A stretch of DNA of 64,000 bases. It comes from JALYGY01 sp963800975. Lineage in GTDB: Bacteria; Actinomycetota; Rubrobacteria; Rubrobacterales; Rubrobacteraceae. The position numbers were made by a program, and so were the translations under genes. The stretch is from assembly GCA_963800975.1 (NCBI GenBank), contig CAWDDB010000014.1, positions 682,001-746,000 of the forward strand, given 5' to 3'. A model generated the notes under the pieces. The model was not told where the DNA came from. It saw only the letters and a program-made list of their open reading frames with translations, and ran no database searches. Within the stretch, counting starts at the first letter, position 1, and each line of letters starts with the position of its first letter. Of the stretch, positions 32,355 to 40,148 are shown one piece after another.

Positions 32355-32881
32355 CAGCCGCCCCCCCCGGTTGCCTCGTGGTGGGGGGAGCCAGCTTCCC
32401 TCCTGAGCGTTCGGCGCGCCGCGCGGATGGCCGTGTCTGCCTCGGTCCGCAGGGAGGAGCGAAAGTAATCCCGGCGGCGTTCGCCGCGAAACTCGCGCTC
32501 GACCCTGGCGAGCTCTTCGAACAGGCGCGTGCTGTCGCCGCCCAGCTCGGCCTTTCGCCGCACACGGTGGGCGGCCTCGATCATCTTCCCGTATGCCTCC
32601 TCGCGGGCGCCGCGAAAAGCCTCGACGAGGGCCCTGTTCTCGGCAATGGTGTTCGGCACGGCCTCCCAGAGCGTGGCCTCCCCCCCACCTTCCTTCACCC
32701 TCAGTTGTAGCCACTCTAGCTGTTCGCGCGTTACGGCGTCCTCGGGAAGCGCGGCGACCCCGTCTTGCAGGTAGAGCGCGCCAAGTGCCTTGAGCCTGCG
32801 CCACACGGCGACCCGGTGGCGCGAAGGCTCCCTCGGGAGGTGGTAGATCAGGATCACCCACCGCGTCTTCTCTGCGCGCAT
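32354..32881 (-). CDS. chrB: ChrB N-terminal domain protein (chromate resistance)
   Basis: 175 aa from the ATG at 32881; an in-frame upstream start at 32911 would overlap chrA. The ChrB N-terminal signature is WVILIYHLPREPSRHRVAVW followed by RRLKALGALYLQDGVAALPE, then a long charged helical region (ELARVEREFRGERRRDYFRS). Its stop overlaps the start of the C-terminal domain gene. It lies 11 bp after chrA, so the order chrA-chrB(N)-chrB(C) forms one operon. Confidence 0.85.
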   Translation of the reverse strand: MRAEKTRWVILIYHLPREPSRHRVAVWRRLKALGALYLQDGVAALPEDAVTREQLEWLQLRVKEGGGEATLWEAVPNTIAENRALVEAFRGAREEAYGKMIEAAHRVRRKAELGGDSTRLFEELARVEREFRGERRRDYFRSSLRTEADTAIRAARRTLRREAGSPHHEATGGGG

Positions 32882-32892
32882 AGAGCCCCCGC

Positions 32893-34227
32893 CTAGACCA
32901 GAAGCGTCCACGCCATCCCCACCACGGCGCCCACGGGCACCATCACGTATATCGGCACCTTAAACCTCTGCAGCACCACGAACGAAGCGACCGCGACGAC
33001 CAGGGCGAAGACGTCCAGCCCCGCCAGGGAGACGTCTTCCGGAAACAGGACCTGGGTGGCGAAGAACACGGCAAGGTTGGCGATAACTCCGACGACCGCA
33101 GCCGTGACCCCTACGAGGGCCGCCTGCAGGCGCCGGGCATTCGCAAGACGCTCGATGTAGGGGGCTAGCAAGAAGATGAACAGGAAGCAAGGCAGGAAGG
33201 TCGAATACGTCGTGATCAGGGCGCCAAGCGTGCCGTAGAGCAGCGGCGCGAATGGACCGGGGTCGTTCCACGCCCCGATAAAGCCGACGTACTGGGTGAC
33301 CATGATCAAGGGCCCCGGCGTGGACTCGGCCAACGCGAGCCCCTGCACCATCTGGTCCGCCGTTAGCCACCCGTACTGGTTGACCGCCACATCCGAGATG
33401 TAGCTCAAGACCGCGTAAGCTCCTCCGAACGTGACGAAGGCCGCGCCCGTAAAGAACAACGCTTCCTTTACCAGCACGTCCTCGCCGCCGCGCCAGATCC
33501 AGAGCGCCCCGACCGGCACGACCCACAGCAAGGCGAACGTCCCCAGAAGCCGTAGATTACGCAGCACGGAGGGCCGCCCGCCCGAGGGCAACCCGTCGAT
33601 GGCGGCCGCCTCCTCCGAGTCCGATCCATGCCCGCGAGGACTGAACGCGTCCGGCACGACGCGTTGCAGCAGCACGCCAGAGACGGCGGCGGCGCCCACG
33701 ACGGCCGGGAAGGGAAGCGAGAGGAAGTAGATGGCGACGAACGAGGCGATGGAGAACGCGACGAGCACGGGGTGGTTGAGAGCCCGTTTGCCTATTCTGA
33801 TGACTGCCTCCACCACGATGGCGATCACGACCGGCTGTACCCCGTACAGCAAACCCGTTATCGCGGGCACGTCGGAATAGGCCACCGCCAGGTAACTGAG
33901 CACCAACAACACGAAGATGGACGGTATTACGAAGAAGGCGCCGGCCACGATCCCACCCAACGTGCCGTGCAGCCTCCACCCTATGTAGGTGGCGACCTGC
34001 TGGGCCTCAGGCCCCGGCAAGAGCATGCAGAAGTTGAGCGTTCTGAGATACTGTTGCTCCGAGACCCACCGCTTGTTATCGACCAGCTCCCGGTGCATGA
34101 TCGCGATCTGACCCGCCGGCCCACCGAAGTTGATAAACCCCAGCTTTACCCAGAACCAGAATGCCTCCCAGAAGCCAACCGGCTTGGCCTCCCCCTCAAC
34201 CCGAACGCCCTCACCCGCCATCTTCAC
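32893..34227 (-). CDS. chrA: Chromate transporter ChrA
   Basis: 444 aa with two homologous CHR domains, each with about five to six helices. N-terminal domain: FWEAFWFWVKLGFINFGGPA, AIMHRELVDNKRWVSEQQYL and LLPGPEAQQVATYIGWRLHG. C-terminal repeat: ALFFTGAAFVTFGGAYAVLS, ALAESTPGPLIMVTQYVGFI. Exports chromate across the inner membrane by proton motive force. Chromate enters cells through sulfate uptake, so its place next to a sulfate activation island is functionally sensible. First gene of the chr operon. Confidence 0.93.
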   Translation of the reverse strand: MKMAGEGVRVEGEAKPVGFWEAFWFWVKLGFINFGGPAGQIAIMHRELVDNKRWVSEQQYLRTLNFCMLLPGPEAQQVATYIGWRLHGTLGGIVAGAFFVIPSIFVLLVLSYLAVAYSDVPAITGLLYGVQPVVIAIVVEAVIRIGKRALNHPVLVAFSIASFVAIYFLSLPFPAVVGAAAVSGVLLQRVVPDAFSPRGHGSDSEEAAAIDGLPSGGRPSVLRNLRLLGTFALLWVVPVGALWIWRGGEDVLVKEALFFTGAAFVTFGGAYAVLSYISDVAVNQYGWLTADQMVQGLALAESTPGPLIMVTQYVGFIGAWNDPGPFAPLLYGTLGALITTYSTFLPCFLFIFLLAPYIERLANARRLQAALVGVTAAVVGVIANLAVFFATQVLFPEDVSLAGLDVFALVVAVASFVVLQRFKVPIYVMVPVGAVVGMAWTLLV

Positions 34228-34322
34228 CTACCGAGTAGCCTAAATTAGTAAAGCCCATGCAGAGTAACCACGGTTACACCCAAAGTCAACCCGCCACCAC
34301 CGACCCGAGCCCACTGAAAGCG

Positions 34323-34431
34323 AGGCCAGCCGAAGCTGGCCTATGCGTGCTGACAAGCGAAGCCCGACGAAGTCGGGCGCAGCGTGCTGACAAGTCGCCC
34401 GCAGGGCGACGTGCTAGCGACGGCGAAGCCG
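34323..34431. repeat. Array of short hairpins joined by a constant linker (copy 2)
   Basis: On the plus strand: AGGCCAGC-cgaa-GCTGGCCT (34323-34342), linker GCGTGCTGACAAG (34345-34357), GCCCGAC-gaa-GTCGGGC (34362-34378), linker AGCGTGCTGACAAG (34381-34394), GTCGCCC-gca-GGGCGAC (34394-34410) and CGGC-gaa-GCCG (34421-34431). The linker is the exact reverse complement of the one in the array at 11.85 kb, and both arrays start with CTGAAAGCG and the same AGGCCAGC stem. It lies between chrA and the Rrf2 gene. Confidence 0.75.
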
Positions 34432-34438
34432 GAGCGCC

Positions 34439-34903
34439 CTAGTGGTGGACCCAGGCCTCGGGGTCTTTGGTAAGCACGGTCACGGGCTTCGGAAGGGTAC
34501 CGTCTGCCAGGTCGGCGAGGGTAACGGATTCGAGGACGGCGCGCAGGTTGGCGCGGACGGCGATCCAGACCTCCTGCAAGGACTCGGCGGCGCCGGGGTA
34601 CTCGACGGCTTCCGGCCACTCGCCGCGGACGTTCGCGAGCGGCCCTTCGACGGCCCGGATCACCTCGGCGAGCGTGATCTCCTCGGAGGGACGGGCGAGC
34701 CAGTAGCCGCCTGAGGCTCCGCGGCGGGTGCGTACGATCCCCGCGCGCTTGAGATCGTGGAGGATGTTCTCCATAAACTTCTTCGGTATACGCTGCGCCT
34801 CAGAGATCCACTCCCCCTTTACGGGACCAGCCCCTTCTGTCGCCGCCAGCGCCAGCTCCGCGGCGGCCCGCAGTGCGTAGTCGGTCTTGGCCGAAACCTG
34901 CAA
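34439..34903 (-). CDS. Rrf2 family transcriptional regulator without Fe-S cysteines
   Basis: 154 aa. Rrf2 winged helix: MQVSAKTDYALRAAAELALA, then ISEAQRIPKKFMENILHDLK (recognition helix) and RAGIVRTRRGASGGYWLARP (wing), followed by the dimerisation helix region ITLAEVIRAVEGP. The protein has no Cys at all, so it cannot carry the IscR/NsrR cluster; the same is true of CymR-like Rrf2 proteins that control sulfur/cysteine genes in Firmicutes. A role in controlling the nearby sulfate or chromate genes is therefore an attractive inference. Preceded in the same direction by a 43-aa membrane protein. Confidence 0.88.
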   Translation of the reverse strand: MQVSAKTDYALRAAAELALAATEGAGPVKGEWISEAQRIPKKFMENILHDLKRAGIVRTRRGASGGYWLARPSEEITLAEVIRAVEGPLANVRGEWPEAVEYPGAAESLQEVWIAVRANLRAVLESVTLADLADGTLPKPVTVLTKDPEAWVHH

Positions 34904-34941
34904 GCGTCCTCACCCCCCCGCGAACTCTGGATTTCCTACGG

Positions 34942-35073
34942 CTACGTCCTCTCCTGGTCGTCGTTACCGTTCGAGTCACCGCGGTTCGGCACGTACACGA
35001 ACCAGTACGACCCGATCAGTATGCCCACCATCAGCACCATCGCTCCGGCGAATTGCAGGTACTCAGTCGACAC
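34942..35073 (-). CDS. 43-aa single-TM small membrane protein
   Basis: Starts GTG at 35073 with AAGGAGG four bases upstream. Sequence: a short N-terminus (VSTEYLQ), one hydrophobic helix (FAGAMVLMVGILIGSYWFVY) and a polar tail rich in Asn/Asp (VPNRGDSNGNDDQERT). It precedes the Rrf2 gene by 38 bp in the same direction. Small single-span proteins like this often modulate a membrane complex. No family recognised. Confidence 0.6.
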   Translation of the reverse strand: MSTEYLQFAGAMVLMVGILIGSYWFVYVPNRGDSNGNDDQERT

Positions 35074-35266
35074 CCGACCTCCTTAGTCCAGCCGACGGGG
35101 CCAATTCTACGATAGTCGAGGCGATCTCGCCGGGAGCCGGATCACGGACCCGTACGGCAAACGCGACCGGCCTCGCACGACCGGGCGTCGGCCAGAAGGA
35201 TCTTGCAAAGGTTTTCTCCGTGGCGCCCGAGCCTTCGCGTGCCGCGGATGCCCCGGCGGTGACCGG

Positions 35267-35446
35267 CTAGCGCGGGTCTCCCCCGATCGGCGGCTCGAGC
35301 CCAGTTGGGCTTACTGTAGGATCGTGCCTCGAACGTACGGCGGCCGCGACACGCTCGCCACACCCGCACCCCGAGTTTTCACCATTCAGGCGCCACGAGG
35401 AGAGCGGTCCGTCCAGGATCGTCTTGTCCCCGCACTCTTCGCACAT
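35267..35446 (-). CDS. 59-aa Cys-rich small protein, putative zinc-binding
   Basis: Begins MCEECGDKTILDGPLSSWRL and has CGCGE at residues 27-31, giving a CxxC plus CxC set that could bind zinc. The C-terminal half is polar and disordered-looking. The ATG at 35446 lies 13 bp after the stop of the 219-aa gene, so the two are probably cotranscribed. No family recognised; start has only a weak ribosome site. Confidence 0.5.
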   Translation of the reverse strand: MCEECGDKTILDGPLSSWRLNGENSGCGCGERVAAAVRSRHDPTVSPTGLEPPIGGDPR

Positions 35447-35459
35447 CAAGACGCCCGCC

Positions 35460-36119
35460 CTAGAAAGCCCGCTCACCGGCCACCTCCTCCATAAAACGCG
35501 CGGTATCCACCGGCCCACCCTCGACTTCTGGAGCGCCTCCGCCGGCCGGGCGGCTCGGTTCGCCCCCCGGTTGCCCAGGATAGGACCAGGTCGATTCCGG
35601 CGACGCCACGTCGTGGGCGGGTCGGACGTACTCCATCTCCTGCAGGCGCTCGAGCCGTCGCACGGCGCCCCGTATGGCCGGGTGGCGCGACCGGCCGCCG
35701 TGCTCCTCCAGCTCCGCGTAGAACGCCACCACGGCCACGGCCGACTTCTCGACAAACCAGGGACTAGCCTGGGGCTGCTCCAGCCGCTGGCGCAACCGCG
35801 CAGCATCCAGCGCCTCCCGGGAGCACCAGCCGCAGGCGTCCCCCATCCTGTCCAGCAGCTCCTCGGCCGCATCCAGGTGGTCGAGCGGCTCGCCGCACAG
35901 CCGCGTCCAGCGCTCCAGGGCCTCGAGCTCCTCTTGCGAGGCCCACCGGTAAACCTCCGGATCCCTCACCTCACCGCTCGGGAGCACCCCACCCCGCTCG
36001 ACAAGCATCAGCGCCAGAGCCAGGTCGCCAGTCGTCAGCAACTTTAGCGGGGCGTACGACTCCTGCTGCCGCCTGCGGCGCTGGTCCAGCGCCTCGATCC
36101 GGGCCCTCAAGCGGCTCAT
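35460..36119 (-). CDS. 219-aa protein of unknown function
   Basis: Begins MSRLRARIEALDQRRRRQQE, a basic helix, followed by LLTTGDLALALMLVERGG, a Trp/Glu-rich helical middle (RWASQEELEALERWTRLCGE) and GDACGWCSREALDAARL. The last ~70 residues are Pro/Gly/Glu-rich and probably disordered. No signal peptide or membrane segment. I do not recognise it; the composition recalls small accessory proteins of mobile or phage-derived loci, but there is no integrase or structural gene nearby. Followed by a small Cys-rich gene. Confidence 0.55.
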   Translation of the reverse strand: MSRLRARIEALDQRRRRQQESYAPLKLLTTGDLALALMLVERGGVLPSGEVRDPEVYRWASQEELEALERWTRLCGEPLDHLDAAEELLDRMGDACGWCSREALDAARLRQRLEQPQASPWFVEKSAVAVVAFYAELEEHGGRSRHPAIRGAVRRLERLQEMEYVRPAHDVASPESTWSYPGQPGGEPSRPAGGGAPEVEGGPVDTARFMEEVAGERAF

Positions 36120-36562
36120 CTAGACTCCTTCAATGCGCCGCTCCTCGTGCCCCGCTGCGTCGCAAGCCAAACATACATCCAAATTCGGGCAACACAGGTG
36201 TCCCCTCCTGCCTCATTCCAGACCTCCGGATCGAGCATGGCCTACATCCGCAGTCATAGCGCGACATGCCCTGAGAGTACCCACGTGGCGTGCACCCAGG
36301 CAAGATCAATCGACTTCAACCTAAACGTCAGCTCGAACTACGCGTAGAGCGGAAGCTAGCGTACAGCTACACCTCGACCGAAAGGTGTAGCGGGCTCGCG
36401 GCGCGTCGTATCGGCTTTCCTATCGGTCACAAGAGTCCAGGGGTCTATCCCGGGTAGAGATCTGGTGGCGTCCCGCGAGACCTGTAGCGTCTGAAGAGGT
36501 TCATGCCCGATGAGCCAGATGCCGGGCGGGGGCAGGAAGATACCGGGTCTGGTTGGCGCCGC
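36120..36562. other. Intergenic region with a strong hairpin, no convincing gene
   Basis: About 440 bases with lower G+C than the surroundings. Open frames of 60-66 codons exist but lack ribosome sites. The clearest element is the hairpin at 36366-36391. The region separates small accessory genes and could be the remains of an inserted segment. Confidence 0.45.
36366..36391. repeat. Perfect 9-bp inverted repeat with 8-base loop
   Basis: GCTACACCT-cgaccgaa-AGGTGTAGC in the gene-poor interval. There is no T-tract, so it is not an obvious terminator. It could be a protein binding site or a recombination remnant. Confidence 0.5.
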
Positions 36563-36748
36563 TCAGCGCCTCGAGCCTTGCGCTCCCTCCGGCATCGGCG
36601 CGCCCGAGCGGGCGCACCCGGTGCAGTTGGCATCTTTCGAGGTGGTAACCCAGGCTTCCTCGTCTATGGGTCTGCCGCAGTACGTCTCCCTCATCCCGGG
36701 CTTGGCGACGTGGACCCTGCCCAACCCGTTTGCTTGACGTATGTTCAT
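36563..36748 (-). CDS. 61-aa protein with His/Cys zinc-finger-like pattern
   Basis: MNIRQANGLGRVHVAKPGMR continues with ETYCGRPIDEEAW and DANCTGCARSG. The spacing H...C...CxxC, with CGR and a Trp between, is the small 'zinc-finger-like' domain often seen as short proteins in actinobacteria and their phages (RVHxA...TxCGRxxxxxxW...CxxC). The ATG at 36748 has no strong ribosome site. Function unknown. Confidence 0.5.
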   Translation of the reverse strand: MNIRQANGLGRVHVAKPGMRETYCGRPIDEEAWVTTSKDANCTGCARSGAPMPEGAQGSRR

Positions 36749-37002
36749 CTGCGGTACGTGTCCCGGTCCATGGGCTTATCTTACCCGCTTCTCGGGCAAA
36801 GGGCGCGATAACGTGCATCGTCGACAACGGCCGCCTCCAGCTTCCCTGGCAGAGCCGACGTATGATAGTCGGCTCAGGCGGTCCTTCTGGGAGGGGCCGC
36901 GTCGCGTCTCAGCGCCGCTAGAAACCCTCTTACCCCAGGGCTATAGTGAGTTCCGAACTCGATCGTTCGTTTTGCCAGGCCAGGAACAAGTGGGGAGGCG
37001 CG
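36749..37002. other. Intergenic region, promoter side of the amidase
   Basis: 254 bases without a convincing gene. The plus-strand amidase ribosome site (GGGGAGG) lies at its end. No repeat or structured element stood out. Confidence 0.4.
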
Positions 37003-38259
37003 ATGGGCCGAGAGCGGCAAGAACCCGGCGGTCACCCAGGTGTCCACGGCGGTGCCTTCGTCGAACGCTTCGAGGTCAGCCGGACCGGCACCGGACCGCT
37101 GGACGGGTTGAGTTTCGCCGTCAAGGACCTCATCGATATCGGCGGCCACAAGACGGGTCGCGGCAATCCGACCTGGCTAGACACGCATCCGCCGGCCACC
37201 ATGAACGCGGTGTGCGTCGAGCAGCTTCTGAACGCCGGAGCCCGGTGCGTGGGCAAGACGGTGACCGACGAGCTCGCCTTCAGCTTGCTCGGCGAGAACC
37301 CCTTTTACGGGACGCCGCTCAACCCACGAGCGCCAGACCGTGTCCCGGGGGGGTCCTCCAGCGGCTCGGCGTCCGCGGTGGCCCAGGGGCTTGTCGACTT
37401 TGCGCTCGGCACCGACACCGGCGGTTCGGTGCGCGTTCCGGCGAGCAACTGCGGTGTCTGGGGCCTGCGACCGTCCCACGGGTCTATCTCGGTTGCCGGC
37501 GTGGACCCCTTCGCGCCATCCTTCGACACCGTGGGCGTCCTAGCCGGCAGCGCCGAGATGCTGGTCCGCGTCGCCTCCACGCTCCTGGCTCGCGAGGACG
37601 CTCCGGGCGAAGAACCCGCCACGGTCCACCTCCTCGAAGAGGCGTTCTCCATCGTAGATCCCAACGTAAGGCGAGTCCTCGAGGAACCGGTGCGGTGCCT
37701 GAGGGAACTTTTCGGGAAACGGCTACGCGACACCTCACTGCGCGAGATCGACGGCGAGCCGGCGGTGTCCGAGAAATCGAGCCTCCAGGGGTGGTCCGAG
37801 ACCTTTAGCTTGCTGCAGTGGGCCGAGATCGGGAGCTGCCTCGACGCCTGGGTCGAGGAGGCGAGACCGGCGTTCGGCCCGGAGGCCGCGGCGAACTTCG
37901 CGTTGGTAAAGAACCTGGACCGCAGGCGGATCGGACCCGCCGTGCGGCGTCGCGAGGGCTACTACCGAAGGCTGGAGGCGTTTCTGGGGCCGAGGGATCT
38001 GCTTTGCATCCCGACCACGCCGGCCCCTGCGCCGCTCAAGAACACTATCGGGCCGCGCGGGAGCGACACCGCGGGCAATTACTATCCGCGGGCGCTCTCC
38101 CTGACATGCCTGGCGGGCATCGGGGGGCTGCCGCAGGCATCGCTACCCCTGGCGGAAACTCGCGGCGTACCGGCCGGATTGTCGCTGCTGGCCGCCAACG
38201 GTCGAGATCAGTTCCTCCTAGGCACGGTAGGTAGGGTAGCGGCGGCTACGAGCTCCTGA
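37003..38259 (+). CDS. Amidase signature family enzyme
   Basis: 418 aa from the ATG at 37003 (GGGGAGG upstream). The Ser-cisSer-Lys triad of the amidase signature family is visible: Lys in LSFAVKDLIDIGG, cis-Ser in PGGSSSGSASAVA and nucleophile Ser in FALGTDTGGSVRVPASNCGV. It hydrolyses a C-N amide bond; the substrate cannot be told. The short N-terminus and lack of a C-terminal extension rule out GatA and allophanate-hydrolase fusions. It is convergent with a 62-aa gene. Confidence 0.88.
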   Translation: MGRERQEPGGHPGVHGGAFVERFEVSRTGTGPLDGLSFAVKDLIDIGGHKTGRGNPTWLDTHPPATMNAVCVEQLLNAGARCVGKTVTDELAFSLLGENPFYGTPLNPRAPDRVPGGSSSGSASAVAQGLVDFALGTDTGGSVRVPASNCGVWGLRPSHGSISVAGVDPFAPSFDTVGVLAGSAEMLVRVASTLLAREDAPGEEPATVHLLEEAFSIVDPNVRRVLEEPVRCLRELFGKRLRDTSLREIDGEPAVSEKSSLQGWSETFSLLQWAEIGSCLDAWVEEARPAFGPEAAANFALVKNLDRRRIGPAVRRREGYYRRLEAFLGPRDLLCIPTTPAPAPLKNTIGPRGSDTAGNYYPRALSLTCLAGIGGLPQASLPLAETRGVPAGLSLLAANGRDQFLLGTVGRVAAATSS

Positions 38260-38267
38260 CTCGGGCG

Positions 38268-38456
38268 TCAGGGCCGTGGCCTCGGTTCGCTGGCGGGCCT
38301 GACGACGTACTGGACGTAGCCCCTGGGGTTGCGCTCGGCCCACTCGTTCAGCTCGCTGGCCTTCCACTCTGCCTGCTCGCGGGTTGGATAACGCGCGACC
38401 TCCTTCTTCCCGAAGAACGTCACGGCGACCACGCCGAAAGAGCCCCTCTCCGCCAT
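38268..38456 (-). CDS. 62-aa small protein, unknown function
   Basis: MAERGSFGVVAVTFFGKKEV then ARYPTREQAEWKASELNEWA and YVQYVVRPASEPRPRP. Compact alternation of strand-helix-strand with conserved-looking aromatic residues, as in small DUF proteins that resemble domain fragments binding nucleic acid or peptide. The ATG at 38456 is preceded by AAGGTAGGG; an upstream start at 38495 is possible. Convergent with the amidase and divergent from the acyl-CoA ligase. Confidence 0.55.
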   Translation of the reverse strand: MAERGSFGVVAVTFFGKKEVARYPTREQAEWKASELNEWAERNPRGYVQYVVRPASEPRPRP

Positions 38457-38528
38457 CACCCTACCTTGCCCCGGATCTACCACGAATGCTAACATCGCCT
38501 GACCCAGGGGAAAGATTAGGAGGACGCG

Positions 38529-40148
38529 TTGAAAGGCCTCACCTCAGACTATCAGCTAACCCTGCCCGCCATACTCCGCAGGGCAGAGGCGCTCTACGGG
38601 CCGAAGGAGATCGTCACCCGCAGGCCGGACAAGAGCTTCCACCGCTACACCTACGCGGACTTCGTCGGGCGCGCGAAGAGGCTCGCCGTCGCGCTCGGGG
38701 CGCTCGGGCTCGAGAAGGGCGACCGGGTGGGGACCCTCGCCTGGAACAGCCACCAGCACCTCGAAGCGTACTTCGGCGTGCCGAGCTCGGGCATGGTCCT
38801 GCACACGATCAACCCTCGCCTGAGCGCGGACGACCTCGCCTACATCATCGACCACGCCGGCGATCGGGTGCTCCTCATAGACGAGACCATGGTGAAGCTA
38901 CTCGACGGGTTTCGGGATCGGGTGGACCTGGACCGCGTCTTCGTTATGTCGACCGACGGCTCGACGCCCGAGGGGCTGGAGAGCTACGAGGAGCTGCTTT
39001 CGGGCGCGGACGAGGAGCGGTTCGAGTACCCCGACTTCGACGAGAACGACGCGGCGGCGATGTGCTACACCTCTGGCACGACCGGGCGCCCCAAGGGGGC
39101 ACTCTACTCGCACCGGGCCATCTGTTTGCACTCGATGGCCTCGGCGATGACGGACATGCTCGGGATCTCGGAGCGCGACGTCGTGATGCCCGTCGTGCCG
39201 ATGTTCCACGTCAACGCCTGGGGGTTGCCATTCACCTCGACGCTCGTCGGGGCCAAGCAGGTGCTGCCCGGGCCACACCTCGACCCCGAGAGCCTGCTCG
39301 AGGACATGGCGGAGGAGAAGGTCACCGTAACCGCCGGTGTGCCGACCATCTTCTTCGGCGTGCTGCGTACCCTGGACGAGAACCCGGGGGCCTACGACCT
39401 CTCCAGCGTGCGGGCCATGATCATCGGCGGGTCGGCGGCGCCCGAGGGCATGATCCGGGCCTTCGACGACCGCCACAACCTCCACGTGCTGCACGCCTGG
39501 GGCATGACGGAGACGACCCCGCTCGGGACCGTCTGCAACCTGAGCAGCCTCCTGGACGGGGAGCCAGAGGACGAGCGGTACAGGATCAGGGCGACCCAGG
39601 GCACGCCGGGGGCGTTTGTCGAGGTCAGGGCGCGCGGCGACGAGGGGTTCGCCGCGTGGGACGGGGAGTCTATGGGCGAGCTCGAGGTCCGCGGGCCGTG
39701 GGTCTCCGGGGCGTACTTCAACACCGACGAGGGGGCAGACAAGTTCACCGAAGACGGCTGGTTCAAGACGGGAGACATCGTCACGATCGAGCCGAGCGGC
39801 TACGTCGAGATAAAGGATCGGACCAAAGACCTCATCAAGAGCGGTGGCGAATGGATATCCTCGGTCGCCCTCGAGAACGCCCTGATGGCGCACGATGCCG
39901 TCGCCGAGGCCGCCGTCATTGCCGTCGCGAGCGAGCGGTGGGGCGAGCGGCCCCTCGGGATTGTCGTCCTCAAGGAAGGCGAGGAGGCGACGGAGGAGGA
40001 GCTCATGGACCACCTCGCGGCCAAACTCCCGAAGTGGTCCATGCCGGACGCGATCGAGTTCGTGGACGAGATACCGCACACGGCCACCGGCAAGGCGTTG
40101 AAGATGGCGCTGCGCGAACATTACAAGGACTACACGCCGGCCAAGTGA
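38529..40148 (+). CDS. Medium/long-chain fatty acid--CoA ligase
   Basis: 539 aa from a TTG at 38529 (AGGAGG five bases upstream). Adenylate-forming family features: MCYTSGTTGRPKGALYSHRA (P-loop), HAWGMTETTPLGTVCNLSSL, GWFKTGDIVTIEPSGYVEIK with DRTKDLIKSGGEWIS (hinge) and the catalytic Lys in HTATGKALKMALREHY. Closest in style to medium/long-chain acyl-CoA synthetases. It is translationally coupled to a sulfotransferase: its TGA overlaps the GTG of the next gene. Confidence 0.92.
   Translation: MKGLTSDYQLTLPAILRRAEALYGPKEIVTRRPDKSFHRYTYADFVGRAKRLAVALGALGLEKGDRVGTLAWNSHQHLEAYFGVPSSGMVLHTINPRLSADDLAYIIDHAGDRVLLIDETMVKLLDGFRDRVDLDRVFVMSTDGSTPEGLESYEELLSGADEERFEYPDFDENDAAAMCYTSGTTGRPKGALYSHRAICLHSMASAMTDMLGISERDVVMPVVPMFHVNAWGLPFTSTLVGAKQVLPGPHLDPESLLEDMAEEKVTVTAGVPTIFFGVLRTLDENPGAYDLSSVRAMIIGGSAAPEGMIRAFDDRHNLHVLHAWGMTETTPLGTVCNLSSLLDGEPEDERYRIRATQGTPGAFVEVRARGDEGFAAWDGESMGELEVRGPWVSGAYFNTDEGADKFTEDGWFKTGDIVTIEPSGYVEIKDRTKDLIKSGGEWISSVALENALMAHDAVAEAAVIAVASERWGERPLGIVVLKEGEEATEEELMDHLAAKLPKWSMPDAIEFVDEIPHTATGKALKMALREHYKDYTPAK

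Noticed and set aside
31938..32861. 307-codon frame suggesting one longer ChrB C-terminal protein
   Set aside because: Its first 169 residues are an out-of-frame reading of the chrB N-terminal gene; the real start is the ATG at 32354 with the TGATG overlap.
34323..34431. Interpretation of the hairpin array as a CRISPR or attI-type array
   Set aside because: The constant unit is only 13-14 nt, the variable units are palindromic, and no cas genes or integrase are near.
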